Of a stretch of DNA of 64,000 nt, positions 52,281 to 60,625 are shown one piece after another. The notes under the pieces were generated by a model that saw only the letters and a program-made list of their open reading frames with translations, was not told where the DNA came from and ran no database searches. Source of the DNA: Neobacillus sp. SuZ13 (GTDB lineage: Bacteria; Bacillota; Bacilli; Bacillales; Cytobacillaceae); the NCBI RefSeq assembly GCF_030123365.1, contig NZ_CP126107.1, positions 4,549,501 to 4,613,500 of the forward strand, written 5' to 3'. The position numbers and the translations under genes are program-made. Each line of letters begins with the position of its first letter. The first letter of the stretch is position 1.

Positions 52281-53948
52281 TTAGATACTCTCTTTTTTAG
52301 ATAGCTCAATCGATGCAGGGATTGCATCCATTTTTTGATAATCATTTACTAGCGCAATCTCGAATACTTCATGTAGGTGGGAAACGGGAACAATTTTTAT
52401 TCCATCAATCTCATTTAAAATGGTTTGCATGTTTTCCTCTGGAATAATCACTGTTTTTGCGCCTGCTTTTTTCGCAGCTTTTACCTTTGGATACACCCCG
52501 CCAATCGGTTTAACATTTCCATGGATACTTATTTCTCCTGTCATGGCAACCGTGTTGTCGATTGGAATTTTATAGATGGCAGAGTAAATGCCTGTCGCCA
52601 TCGCAATTCCTGCCGATGGGCCATCGATTGGAACACCGCCCGGGAAATTCACATGGATATCAAAGTCGTTAGCTGGAACACCCATTGATCGTAAAACCGT
52701 AATTACATTTTCAATGGAACCGCGCGCCATGCTCTTTCGGCGAATCGATTTGCCTTGTCCGCCAATACTTTCTTCATCCACAATACCTGTGATATTGATT
52801 GTCCCTTTATCTTTTGCAGGGATGACGGTCACTTCAATTTCCAGAAGCGCACCTGAATTTGGCCCATAAACTGCCAAGCCATTAACAAGACCCACATGGG
52901 ATAAATCATTAATCTTACGTTCCATTCTCGGTGACATTTGACTCGCATGGATGACCCACTCTATATCTTCATCCTTGATATAATCGCGTTCTTCCGTTAT
53001 CGCAAGTCCTGCCGCAATTTGAATTAAATTCACTGTTTCGCGCCCATTTCTTGCATAGTTTGATAACGTATTGACGCCTGTTTCGTTGATTTGCAGGTTC
53101 ACTTTTTGGGCAGCCTTATTCGCAATTTCCACGATTTCTTCCTGTGTTAAATCCCGAAAGAAAACCTCCATACAACGGGACCGAATCGCAGGGGGAATTT
53201 CACTTGGTGTCCTTGTGGTAGCCCCTATTAATCGGAAGTCGGCTGGAAGGCCATTTTTAAAAATATCATGGATATGGGTTGGGATTTGGTTATTTTCCTC
53301 ATGATAATACGCACTTTCAAGGAAAACCTTCCGATCCTCTAATACCTTTAAAAGCTTATTCATCTGAATCGGATGCAATTCTCCGATTTCATCAATAAAA
53401 AGGACCCCGCCATGAGCATTGGTCACCGCCCCTTGCTTCGGCTGCGGAATTCCTGCTTGTCCCATTGCCCCTGCCCCTTGATAAATAGGATCATGTACAG
53501 AACCGATTAACGGATCGGCAATACCTCTTTCATCAAATCGTGCGGTCGTTGCATCTAGTTCGATAAAAACAGATTCAGGTTTAAAGGGTGATTTGCGATT
53601 TTTTTTCGCTTCTTCTAAAACCAGGCGTGCAGCTGCTGTTTTTCCAATTCCAGGCGGTCCATAAATGATCACATGCTGGGGATTTGGTCCACATAGTGCT
53701 GCTTTTAATGATTTGATTCCATCTTCTTGGCCGACAATATCTTGAAAGCTTGAAGGCCGTACTTTTTCAGCTAATGGTTCTGAAAGTGAAATAGATCTCA
53801 TTTTGCGAAGTTGTTCCATTTCTTTCCGGGATTCCCGATCAATGGATACTTTTTGTGTACGCTGATTCCTAAGCAAATTCCAAAAATACAGCCCAATAAT
53901 GATTCCGAAGAATAGCTGTATAAATAAGGCAATCCCCGTCCAACTCAT
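52281..53948 (-). CDS. lonB: Membrane-anchored ATP-dependent protease LonB
   Basis: LonB (555 aa) lacks the LonA N-domain and instead has one transmembrane helix at residues 5-24 (GIALFIQLFFGIIIGLYFW). AAA+ motifs are GPPGIGKTAAARLVL and LFIDEIGELHP. The protease domain has the catalytic Ser in PIDGPSAGIAMATG and Lys in VYPKVKAAKKAG. In B. subtilis it is made in the forespore and modulates sigma factors. The ATG has AGGAGG upstream. Confidence 0.96.
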   Translation of the reverse strand: MSWTGIALFIQLFFGIIIGLYFWNLLRNQRTQKVSIDRESRKEMEQLRKMRSISLSEPLAEKVRPSSFQDIVGQEDGIKSLKAALCGPNPQHVIIYGPPGIGKTAAARLVLEEAKKNRKSPFKPESVFIELDATTARFDERGIADPLIGSVHDPIYQGAGAMGQAGIPQPKQGAVTNAHGGVLFIDEIGELHPIQMNKLLKVLEDRKVFLESAYYHEENNQIPTHIHDIFKNGLPADFRLIGATTRTPSEIPPAIRSRCMEVFFRDLTQEEIVEIANKAAQKVNLQINETGVNTLSNYARNGRETVNLIQIAAGLAITEERDYIKDEDIEWVIHASQMSPRMERKINDLSHVGLVNGLAVYGPNSGALLEIEVTVIPAKDKGTINITGIVDEESIGGQGKSIRRKSMARGSIENVITVLRSMGVPANDFDIHVNFPGGVPIDGPSAGIAMATGIYSAIYKIPIDNTVAMTGEISIHGNVKPIGGVYPKVKAAKKAGAKTVIIPEENMQTILNEIDGIKIVPVSHLHEVFEIALVNDYQKMDAIPASIELSKKESI

Positions 53949-54061
53949 ACATTTCCCTCCTGCACTTCAACTTTTTACTAAATATATATTAATAAGTATT
54001 TCCTGCAGTTGGGTGGAATAAACCACTAATCCTAAGAAACTGTTTAGGAAATGGGGGGAAT

Positions 54062-54165
54062 GGGATTCGCTGATTGAACGGGGATATTCGCTGATTGAAT
54101 GCCAAAATTCGCTGATTGGACTATGGAATTCGCTGATTGATCGCAAAAATCCGCTGATTGGCATG
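54062..54165. repeat. Array of five 20-22-bp units, core ATTCGCTGATTG
   Basis: Five consecutive units share (A)ATTCGCTGATTGA and are otherwise variable: GGGATTCGCTGATTGAACG, then ATATTCGC, AAATTCGC, GAATTCGC and AAATCCGC versions. It is the same core as the ruvA-bofC array at 5259-5440. The ISEF-rich open frame here mirrors the repeat and is not called a gene. Confidence 0.82.
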
Positions 54166-54237
54166 ATTTTCCCGGGAAAAATCCTCTAAAAATCAATGAT
54201 AACCCAAAAGCAAAACTGAAAAATTATCCGATTTTAC

Positions 54238-54268
54238 TAAAAAGACCCGGCTATAAGCCGGGTCTTGA
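54238..54268 (-). terminator. Terminator after clpX
   Basis: AAGACCCGGC/GCCGGGTCTT over a 5-nt loop is followed by TTTAG on the minus strand. Confidence 0.88.
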
Positions 54269-54274
54269 ATAATC

Positions 54275-55534
54275 TTATGCAGATTTTTCTTCAGCAACGA
54301 CGGTTCCATCTTCTAATAATAGTTTTGGAACACCATTGTTAATGACTGTTTCTTTGGTAATGACACACTTGGTAATGTCATCACGAGAAGGAAGGTCGAA
54401 CATAACATCCAACATAATTCCTTCAATGATGGAACGTAAACCACGCGCACCAGTTTTGCGTTCAATTGCCTTTTTGGCAATTTCAGTCAAAGCACCCTCT
54501 TCAAATTGAAGCTCAACATCGTCAATTTCAAGCATTTTTTGATATTGTTTAACAAGCGCATTTTTCGGCTTCGTTAAAATTTCAATTAATGCTGCTTCAT
54601 CTAACTGCTCTAGGCTCGCAATTACTGGAAGACGTCCAATAAATTCGGGAATTAATCCAAAGCGGAGTAAGTCTTCTGGTAATACTTTAGAAAGCAGTTC
54701 TTTCTGAGCAACATCCTGCTGCTTAATATCTGATCCAAAGCCAATTACTTTTTGACCTAAACGGCGCTTAATAATTGGTTCAATACCATCAAATGCTCCA
54801 CCGCAAATAAAGAGGATATTGGTTGTATCGATTTGAATAAATTCTTGATGCGGGTGTTTTCTTCCACCTTGTGGCGGAACACTTGCAACCGTACCTTCAA
54901 GAATTTTTAATAAAGCTTGTTGAACGCCTTCACCAGAAACATCCCTTGTAATCGAAGGATTTTCTGATTTACGGGCAATTTTATCAATCTCATCAATATA
55001 AATAATCCCTTTCTCAGCCTTTTCTACATCGTAATCAGCAGATTGGATTAATTTTAATAAAATGTTCTCAACATCTTCCCCAACATACCCAGCTTCCGTT
55101 AGTGAAGTCGCATCGGCAATTGCAAATGGTACATTCAAAATACGTGCCAATGTTTGGGCTAGTAATGTTTTACCGCTTCCTGTTGGTCCAATCATACAGA
55201 TGTTACTTTTTGCAAGTTCAACATCATCAATTTTACTATTGGAATTGATGCGTTTGTAGTGATTGTATACTGCCACAGAAAGGGATTTTTTCGCTTGATC
55301 TTGACCGATAACATATTCATCAAGAATTTCACAAATTTCCTTCGGCTTCGGTACATCTTTAAATTCTACTTCTTCTTCTGTTCCAAGTTCTTCCTCAACG
55401 ATTTCGGTGCAAAGTTCAATACATTCGTCACATATGTAAACTCCAGGCCCGGCAACCAATTTACGAACTTGGTCCTGTGTTTTACCACAGAAGGAACACT
55501 TTAATTGACCTTTTTCATCATTAAATTTAAACAA
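54275..55534 (-). CDS. clpX: ClpP-associated unfoldase ClpX
   Basis: ClpX (419 aa) unfolds substrates for ClpP. The N-terminal zinc domain has CSFCGKTQ and CDECIELC. Walker A is GPTGSGKTLLA, Walker B is IIYIDEIDKIA, the pore loop is in GYVGEDVE, and the ClpP-contacting loop is LIGFGSD-like VIGFGSDI. The TTG start has AAAGG just upstream. It lies downstream of tig, as in most bacilli. Confidence 0.97.
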   Translation of the reverse strand: MFKFNDEKGQLKCSFCGKTQDQVRKLVAGPGVYICDECIELCTEIVEEELGTEEEVEFKDVPKPKEICEILDEYVIGQDQAKKSLSVAVYNHYKRINSNSKIDDVELAKSNICMIGPTGSGKTLLAQTLARILNVPFAIADATSLTEAGYVGEDVENILLKLIQSADYDVEKAEKGIIYIDEIDKIARKSENPSITRDVSGEGVQQALLKILEGTVASVPPQGGRKHPHQEFIQIDTTNILFICGGAFDGIEPIIKRRLGQKVIGFGSDIKQQDVAQKELLSKVLPEDLLRFGLIPEFIGRLPVIASLEQLDEAALIEILTKPKNALVKQYQKMLEIDDVELQFEEGALTEIAKKAIERKTGARGLRSIIEGIMLDVMFDLPSRDDITKCVITKETVINNGVPKLLLEDGTVVAEEKSA

Positions 55535-55912
55535 ATCCTTTCACCCCTTAAATCATGTTAGTATCTTATGCGAAGCAGCGAATTACACAAACAAAAGTCA
55601 AGTCTCTCTCTAATTATTGAATAGTATGTATGTTGCATTGTAACACAGAATGCCAATGGACTGGAAATAAAAAGCTTAAGGTAAATAGGCTTCCCTTTGT
55701 TTGTGTAGTTCATTTTAAATCTCTTATGTATTCTTTAATCTTAACCATTCTGATAAAAATAAATCTTAATGCTGTCTGGAAATTATTTTATATTTATTTC
55801 GCTATGTCTTAGATATTTTCCTGCCCATTGTTAAATCTTATTATAATATGTATTTTAAAAAAAGTATAAAACAAGGCACGATTTAAATCGTGCCTTGCAA
55901 TAAACAGGTTAA
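55535..55912. other. Intergenic region clpX-tig
   Basis: This 378-nt gap is AT-rich. It contains the tig terminator (55872-55897) and the clpX upstream region with its promoter, which I could not place with confidence. I see no gene or repeat. Confidence 0.7.
55872..55897 (-). terminator. Terminator after tig
   Basis: CAAGGCACGATTTAAATCGTGCCTTG (26 nt) is a perfect palindrome; on the minus strand it is followed by TTTTATAC. Confidence 0.85.
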
Positions 55913-57190
55913 TTACTTCTTGTTTTCAACAAGAAAGTCTACTGCTTTTTTAAGTTTAAGGTCTGATTGGATGCCTTCAAGTCCGCCTAAAGCTTGTTTA
56001 ATGCTATCAACAGTCATGTTGTACATGCCAGCCATGTTTTCAAGTTCAGCATTGACATCTTCGTCAGTTACTTCTAGGTTTTCAGCCTTAGCAATCGCTT
56101 CTAGTGTTAAGTTTACACGTACGCGGGTAACAGCTTCTTCCTTCATTTGCTCACGTAAAGCATTTTCGTCTTGACCTGAGAATTGGAAGTATAGTTCAAG
56201 GTTCATACCTTGCATTTGTAAGCGTTGTTCGAATTCTTGAAGCATACGGTTAACTTCGTTAGTAACCATAACTTCTGGAATTTCAACTTCTGCATTTGCA
56301 GCAGCTTTTTCAACAACAGTATCACGTAAATGATGCTCAGCTTCGTGCTTCTTGCTGTTTTCTAAACGAGTTTTGATTTTCTCTTTAAGAGCGTCTAATG
56401 TTTCAACTTCATCATCCACATCTTTAGCAAACTCGTCATCTAATTCAGGAAGTTCTTTTCCTTTAATTTCATGAACAGTTACTTTGAAAACTGCAGGCTT
56501 ACCAGCAAGTTCTGCAGCGTGGTACTCTTCAGGGAATGTTACTTCCACGTCTTTAGATTCACCAGCAGCTAGTCCTACTAATTGCTCTTCAAAACCTGGG
56601 ATGAATGAACCAGATCCGATTTCAAGTGAATGGTTTTCAGCTTTTCCGCCTTCGAAAGCAACGCCATCAACGAATCCTTCGAAATCAAGAACAACTGTAT
56701 CGCCGTTTTCTACTGTGCCTTCTTCTTTTACAACAAGCTCAGCTTGGCGCTCTTGAAGAGTTTTTAATTCGTTAGCAACATCTTCGTCAGTTACGTTTGT
56801 ATCAAGTGCTTCTACTTCTAAACCTTTGTATTCGCCTAATGTTACTTCAGGCTTAACTTGAACAGTAGCTTTGAAGATAAGTTCTTTGCCTTTTTCCATT
56901 TGCTCGATGTCGATGTCTGGACGGTCGATTGGCTCGATTCCAGTTTCGTCAATTGCGCTTCCATATGCTTCTGGAAGAAGAATATCTAATGCATCTTGAT
57001 AAAGAGACTCTACACCAAAACGCTTTTCGAACATTTGACGTGGCATTTTTCCTTTACGGAAACCTGGAACGTTAACTTGCTTTACAACCTTTTGGAATGC
57101 CGCGTTTAAACCTTCGTTTACTTTGTCCGCACTTACTTCAACAGTAAGAACGCCGCGGTTTCCTTCTAACTTTTCCCATTTTGCTGACAT
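55913..57190 (-). CDS. tig: Trigger factor
   Basis: Trigger factor (425 aa) is the ribosome-bound chaperone and prolyl isomerase. The ribosome-docking loop is GFRKGKMPRQMFEKRFG (signature GFRxGKxP). The FKBP-type domain is at about residues 155-245 (GDTVVLDFEGFVDG...SFIPGFEEQLVG), followed by the helical chaperone arms. The ATG at 57190 follows GGAGGG by 8 nt and gives MSAKWEKLEG; the frame opens six codons earlier. Confidence 0.97.
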   Translation of the reverse strand: MSAKWEKLEGNRGVLTVEVSADKVNEGLNAAFQKVVKQVNVPGFRKGKMPRQMFEKRFGVESLYQDALDILLPEAYGSAIDETGIEPIDRPDIDIEQMEKGKELIFKATVQVKPEVTLGEYKGLEVEALDTNVTDEDVANELKTLQERQAELVVKEEGTVENGDTVVLDFEGFVDGVAFEGGKAENHSLEIGSGSFIPGFEEQLVGLAAGESKDVEVTFPEEYHAAELAGKPAVFKVTVHEIKGKELPELDDEFAKDVDDEVETLDALKEKIKTRLENSKKHEAEHHLRDTVVEKAAANAEVEIPEVMVTNEVNRMLQEFEQRLQMQGMNLELYFQFSGQDENALREQMKEEAVTRVRVNLTLEAIAKAENLEVTDEDVNAELENMAGMYNMTVDSIKQALGGLEGIQSDLKLKKAVDFLVENKK

Positions 57191-57358
57191 ACATTTTCCC
57201 TCCAACAATCTATTCTCATATCATTCGTAACGAATTTGAGTAGTTTGGAAATCACTTTCTATCAAAGCCAATTTCCTTTTTTTAAATGTAAAATATAGTT
57301 TTTTACACAATGCAACCACTACATTATAACATAGGATTGATTTCTTTCAACAGCGAGC

Positions 57359-58384
57359 CTATATATTAGGATAAGAAATTTTCTCAATTACCTCAATTTT
57401 TGCGATTGCTTCTTCAATTTCACTCACAGATACACCGTATTCGCTGGAAAGAAGATCCATTCTTGTATCCATCCCCATATAATCTTGTGCCAAGTGGTGG
57501 AAAGCTGCAGCCCATGCATGAGTACTCTCTGGCTCTAGTTCAAACGGATAGGTTATAAAAAAATTACGTTCAACCATTCCACTCGTGTTTTCAAAAAGAC
57601 CAGGGTTTTCGCTTTCCAGATGAGATTCGACAAGCGCTTTTACCTCTCGCATTCTTGGTTCTTCTCTAACCTCGGGAAGTTGTGCTGGAATAACTTTCTT
57701 TTTCATGCCAAATTTCCTGATAATAAGTTCTCTATCAATTTCTTGCTCTTTTAAAAGAGTTAAGAGAATGGTTTTTAAAAATGGATGACCGGCTTCCGCT
57801 TCTAAATAATCTGTAATTTCATGGAGGTAGGGGCGAATATTTTTCTCTGCTAGACTTGAAATGAGGAGCAGTTGTTCGTTTAGATTATCATTTGCAAATA
57901 GGTTTAAGTTTTGGACCGCTTTTTCCTCTGGTTCGATTTCCTCAAGATCTAGTTGACGATTATCTGCCATCCTTCGGCTGAATTGAAGGATCGTTAGGAA
58001 ATGATCATGTTTTTCCGGCGGAATCTCTTTTTCTTCTAAGAGTGCTTCGACGGTTGACACGATTTCATGATATTCATGGAGTTGGATCAATACTGTCAAA
58101 TAAAGGTCGACCATTTGGAGGTAGTCACCAATCCCCTTATGGAGCATTTCCTTGGCGAGTTCTTTCGCTTTTTGAAAGGAAGAAGCTTCAAAATAAGCAA
58201 GAACCAGCCCAATCAAGACTTCATCATTGTCAGGGTCATATTCTCTTGCTTCCTCCAATAGATTTATCGCTTCGTTAAATTTTTTCTTCTCAAGGCTTTC
58301 GAGACCCTTGTTGGTTAATCTTTTTTCAAGTCCGGGAAAAAAGACTATATTATCAATTCGTTTCACAGGTTCCCTTTTTTTCAT
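57359..58384 (-). CDS. ysoA: TPR-repeat protein YsoA
   Basis: YsoA (341 aa) is a soluble protein with tetratricopeptide-like helices in the first half (GLESLEKKKFNEAINLLEEAREYDPDNDEVLIGLVLAYFE and following) and an acidic second half. The C-terminal part resembles the DUF3196-type region. Its function is unknown. It lies upstream of tig in B. subtilis too. The ATG has AAGGACGG upstream. Confidence 0.85.
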   Translation of the reverse strand: MKKREPVKRIDNIVFFPGLEKRLTNKGLESLEKKKFNEAINLLEEAREYDPDNDEVLIGLVLAYFEASSFQKAKELAKEMLHKGIGDYLQMVDLYLTVLIQLHEYHEIVSTVEALLEEKEIPPEKHDHFLTILQFSRRMADNRQLDLEEIEPEEKAVQNLNLFANDNLNEQLLLISSLAEKNIRPYLHEITDYLEAEAGHPFLKTILLTLLKEQEIDRELIIRKFGMKKKVIPAQLPEVREEPRMREVKALVESHLESENPGLFENTSGMVERNFFITYPFELEPESTHAWAAAFHHLAQDYMGMDTRMDLLSSEYGVSVSEIEEAIAKIEVIEKISYPNI

Positions 58385-58458
58385 AAAAAAACCGTCCTTA
58401 GGATTGTCATGGGAATTAGTTTAGCATAAATTAAGGGCAAAAAAAAATAATGATGCGG

Positions 58459-58911
58459 CTAAGTAGTGTACAATTGTGTAGTTACCAATTTTCTTGTTAA
58501 GGAACCTCTCGATAGTTTTTTTGCAAATTTTACATTTTGCATTTGATTATTCTTTGGTGTATCAACCCTTAAACTAATTGATTTTTGAAAGGATTTTGGA
58601 TTAAAGTAATAACATTCATCCGTTTGTGGACAATAGACGCAATAAATATCTATTTCACATTTGTCTACGAACTTGGTCATTACACCCTGGCTTGTACTAT
58701 AAGAAGAACTAAATCTAACTTCTAAAATTCCTTTTTTATTTAAATTTCTATATTTAACCTGTACTCTTTTAAAAATCTGATCTTTATAACCAACTAAATC
58801 AAATGGAGCATGCTCTGTATGAGGGAGTAAAATCATAAACCCCTTTTCATAAAGATCAACCTGAGCCTTTAAAACACCTAGGTCCCCTTTACTTTTAGTA
58901 TGGTGTTTCAT
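58459..58911 (-). CDS. Putative PD-(D/E)XK homing endonuclease, group I intron-associated type
   Basis: This 150-aa protein starts KSKGDLGVLKAQVDLYEKGF, then HTEHAPFDLVGYKDQ and RVQVKYRNLNKKG. I read the PD-(D/E)XK core as D38 in PFDLV and Q51-x-K53 in VQVKYR; Gln in place of Glu is known for I-Ssp6803I, the homing nuclease of a cyanobacterial tRNA intron (family PF11645). A later part, KCEIDIYCVYCPQTDECYYF, also fits. The ATG at 58911 lies 6 nt after GGTGGAG. The gene sits outside the intron, 119 nt beyond the tRNA 3' end and after a terminator-like hairpin. It appears intact. Cleavage of the intron-less tRNA gene is inferred. Confidence 0.82.
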   Translation of the reverse strand: MKHHTKSKGDLGVLKAQVDLYEKGFMILLPHTEHAPFDLVGYKDQIFKRVQVKYRNLNKKGILEVRFSSSYSTSQGVMTKFVDKCEIDIYCVYCPQTDECYYFNPKSFQKSISLRVDTPKNNQMQNVKFAKKLSRGSLTRKLVTTQLYTT

Positions 58912-58980
58912 TGAAATCTCCACCCTTCTTCCATTTGCAAAATGATGAATGAGGATTGTTTCTATATGTAATAAAGCAGA

Positions 58981-59012
58981 AAAAAACCCACTTATAAAAG
59001 TGAGTTTTTTTC
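58981..59012 (-). terminator. Terminator after tRNA-Arg
   Basis: AAAAAACTCACTT/AAGTGGGTTTTTT arms with one G-U pair and a short loop lie 18 nt after the tRNA on the minus strand, with a T run in the 3' arm. It separates the tRNA from the endonuclease gene. Confidence 0.8.
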
Positions 59013-59029
59013 TCTAGTATGTAGTATAG

Positions 59030-59390
59030 CGTCCCAGGAGAGATTCGAACTCCCGACCCACGCCTTAGCTTACCACTATGACTTTCGTCACCAAACAATG
59101 CTGTTTGTGGTCTGGACTATATCTTCACCATTTCAGGTGCGACACGTGTAGTCTCTACGGAACCTCACGATAATCAAAATGATTATCTTTTAAAACCTCT
59201 ACCACTGACATTGTCAGTCATTCAAGATTTCTCTTCCTTGTGAAAGGCGTAAGTTTCCTCGGTATTACCATCAGCATAATCTGTTAAGGCTTCACCGATA
59301 TAGTGTCGTCCACTTTATAGGTTCTTGTTTCCCTATAAAGGCTCCTATTTTCTTGAAGGGCGTTGCTCTATCCAGCTGAGCTACTGGGAC
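59030..59390 (-). tRNA. tRNA-Arg(UCU) split by a group I intron
   Basis: The 5' exon is 59390-59356 (35 nt) and the 3' exon 59068-59030 (39 nt). Joined, they give a 74-nt cloverleaf: acceptor GTCCCAG/CTGGGAC, D arm GCTC/GAGC, anticodon stem ACGCC/GGCGT, loop CTTCTAA with anticodon TCT, T arm GGGAG-TTCGAAT-CTCTC and discriminator G. CCA is not encoded. Unspliced, the anticodon is broken between U34 and C35, so this copy needs splicing to work. Confidence 0.9.
59069..59355 (-). ncRNA. Group I self-splicing intron in the anticodon of tRNA-Arg
   Basis: The 287-nt insert has the conserved 3' core of group I introns: GTAGAGACTACACG (59158-59145) and AAGATATAGTCC (59125-59114), whose GACTA/TAGTC pair as P7, with P8 (CACC/GGTG) between them. 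P2 (CTTTATAGG/CCTATAAAG), a GGTAATACCGAGG segment, hairpins GATAATCA/TGATTATC and ACAAACA/TGTTTGG (P9) are also seen. The 5' exon ends in U and the intron in G, as required. P1 is short (U.G at the site with GGAG). It has no internal open frame. Confidence 0.88.
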
Positions 59391-59474
59391 ATATTAGTTA
59401 TTTAAGACAAGATTTATTATATTATCTTAATATCAGAAAGTCAACACACTTTCTAATATTTTTTTAAAAAAGAA

Positions 59475-59499
59475 AAGAGGGAGAGGAATTCTCCCTCTT
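59475..59499 (-). terminator. Terminator after ysnB
   Basis: AAGAGGGAG/CTCCCTCTT (9 bp, 7-nt loop) is followed by TTCTTTTTT on the minus strand. Confidence 0.88.
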
Positions 59500-59501
59500 A
59501 A

Positions 59502-60017
59502 TTATGATAGGACAAACTCACGGGCAAGTTCGGTAACCTCCTGGCCACTTACTTCAAACACCGACATTTTAATTTTTTCATTCTGCAAATCCAGAATGAT
59601 ATAAGTTTTTTCAAAGCGTTCCCTCGGCAAACGGATACTGCCTGGATTTAAAAATAAGACTCCATCAATCACTTCTGCACCAAGGACATGTGAGTGTCCG
59701 AAACAGGCGATATTCGCGTTTACTTCCTGTGCTTTGTACTTTAAATTCATCAATGTGGATTTAACCGAATACCGGTGGCCATGGGTAATAAAAAACTTCC
59801 ACCCAGCCACTTCAGAAATGGTCTCTAGTGGATATCCGCCACCAAAATCACAATTTCCCATTACCGTTAAATAGCCAGAAATCGCTTGATCATCTGGGGA
59901 TAGTTCTGAATCACCGCAATGAATCATTAAATCGACCTCATTCAGATGCCTTTCTCTTATAACACGGAGCTCCTTTGTTAATCCATGACTATCACTAACA
60001 ATTAAAACCTTACTCAT
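59502..60017 (-). CDS. ysnB: YfcE/MJ0936-type metallophosphoesterase YsnB
   Basis: This 171-aa phosphodiesterase has the calcineurin-like motifs VSDSHG, IHCGDSE, VMGNCD, ITHGH and CFGHSHV. Its natural substrate is not settled. The ATG overlaps the rdgB stop by 1 nt (TAATG). Confidence 0.94.
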   Translation of the reverse strand: MSKVLIVSDSHGLTKELRVIRERHLNEVDLMIHCGDSELSPDDQAISGYLTVMGNCDFGGGYPLETISEVAGWKFFITHGHRYSVKSTLMNLKYKAQEVNANIACFGHSHVLGAEVIDGVLFLNPGSIRLPRERFEKTYIILDLQNEKIKMSVFEVSGQEVTELAREFVLS

Positions 60018-60625
60018 TACTGCTCCGCACTTTCTAAAATAGAATCCAATACTACATCTAGCTTTTTCAAGGCATTCGCACGATGGCTGATCTTATTCTT
60101 TTCATCAGATGATAGCTCGGCCATCGCTAAGCCCTTCTCAGGCACATAAAAAACCGGATCATAACCAAACCCATTGGTACCTCTTCTCTCTTCAAGAATA
60201 CGTCCTTCACAGGTGCCTGACACCGTTTTTGTTTCTTGACCCGGAACCGCGACTGCTAAGGCACAGTAGAACCTAGCTGTCCGCTTCTCCTCGGGAATAT
60301 CTTCTAGTTCAGACAATACTTTATCCGTATTGTTCTGGTCATTCTTTGGTTCCCCCGCATAACGCGCTGAATAAATGCCTGGTCTCCCTTCAAGGGCGTC
60401 CACGATCAAGCCTGAATCGTCGCCAATGACCATTTTCCCAAGAGCTTTGGAGACCGCTTCCGCTTTCAAAGTTGCATTTTCTTCAAAGGTTGTACCCGTT
60501 TCCTCAACATCAGGAATTTCAGGATAATCCAGTAAGGTGCGAACCGTGATCCCTCTTGATGAAAAGATATGTTCAAATTCCTTCGCTTTTCCTGGATTTT
60601 TAGTTGCAATAATAACTTCTTTCAT
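60017..60625 (-). CDS. rdgB: XTP/dITP diphosphatase (RdgB/HAM1)
   Basis: This 202-aa enzyme (YsnA) removes deaminated purine triphosphates. It shows IATKNPGKAKEF at the N-terminus, MVIGDDSGLIVDAL with catalytic aspartates, GIYSARYAG, TNGFGYDPVFYVPE and KNKISHRANAL. The pair with ysnB follows rph, as in B. subtilis, though a repeat element now lies between. Confidence 0.97.
   Translation of the reverse strand: MKEVIIATKNPGKAKEFEHIFSSRGITVRTLLDYPEIPDVEETGTTFEENATLKAEAVSKALGKMVIGDDSGLIVDALEGRPGIYSARYAGEPKNDQNNTDKVLSELEDIPEEKRTARFYCALAVAVPGQETKTVSGTCEGRILEERRGTNGFGYDPVFYVPEKGLAMAELSSDEKNKISHRANALKKLDVVLDSILESAEQ

Noticed and set aside
53967..54164. 65-codon frame with ISEF repeats before lonB
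   Set aside because: Same DNA repeat family as above; the frame is a by-product.
58895..59098. Minus-strand frame across the tRNA 3' exon
   Set aside because: It covers the tRNA 3' exon and terminator hairpin and cannot be a real gene.
59030..59390. tRNA pseudogene broken by random DNA
   Set aside because: All stems pair perfectly after removal of the insert, and the insert has group I core motifs with P7 pairing, so a functional intron is the better reading.
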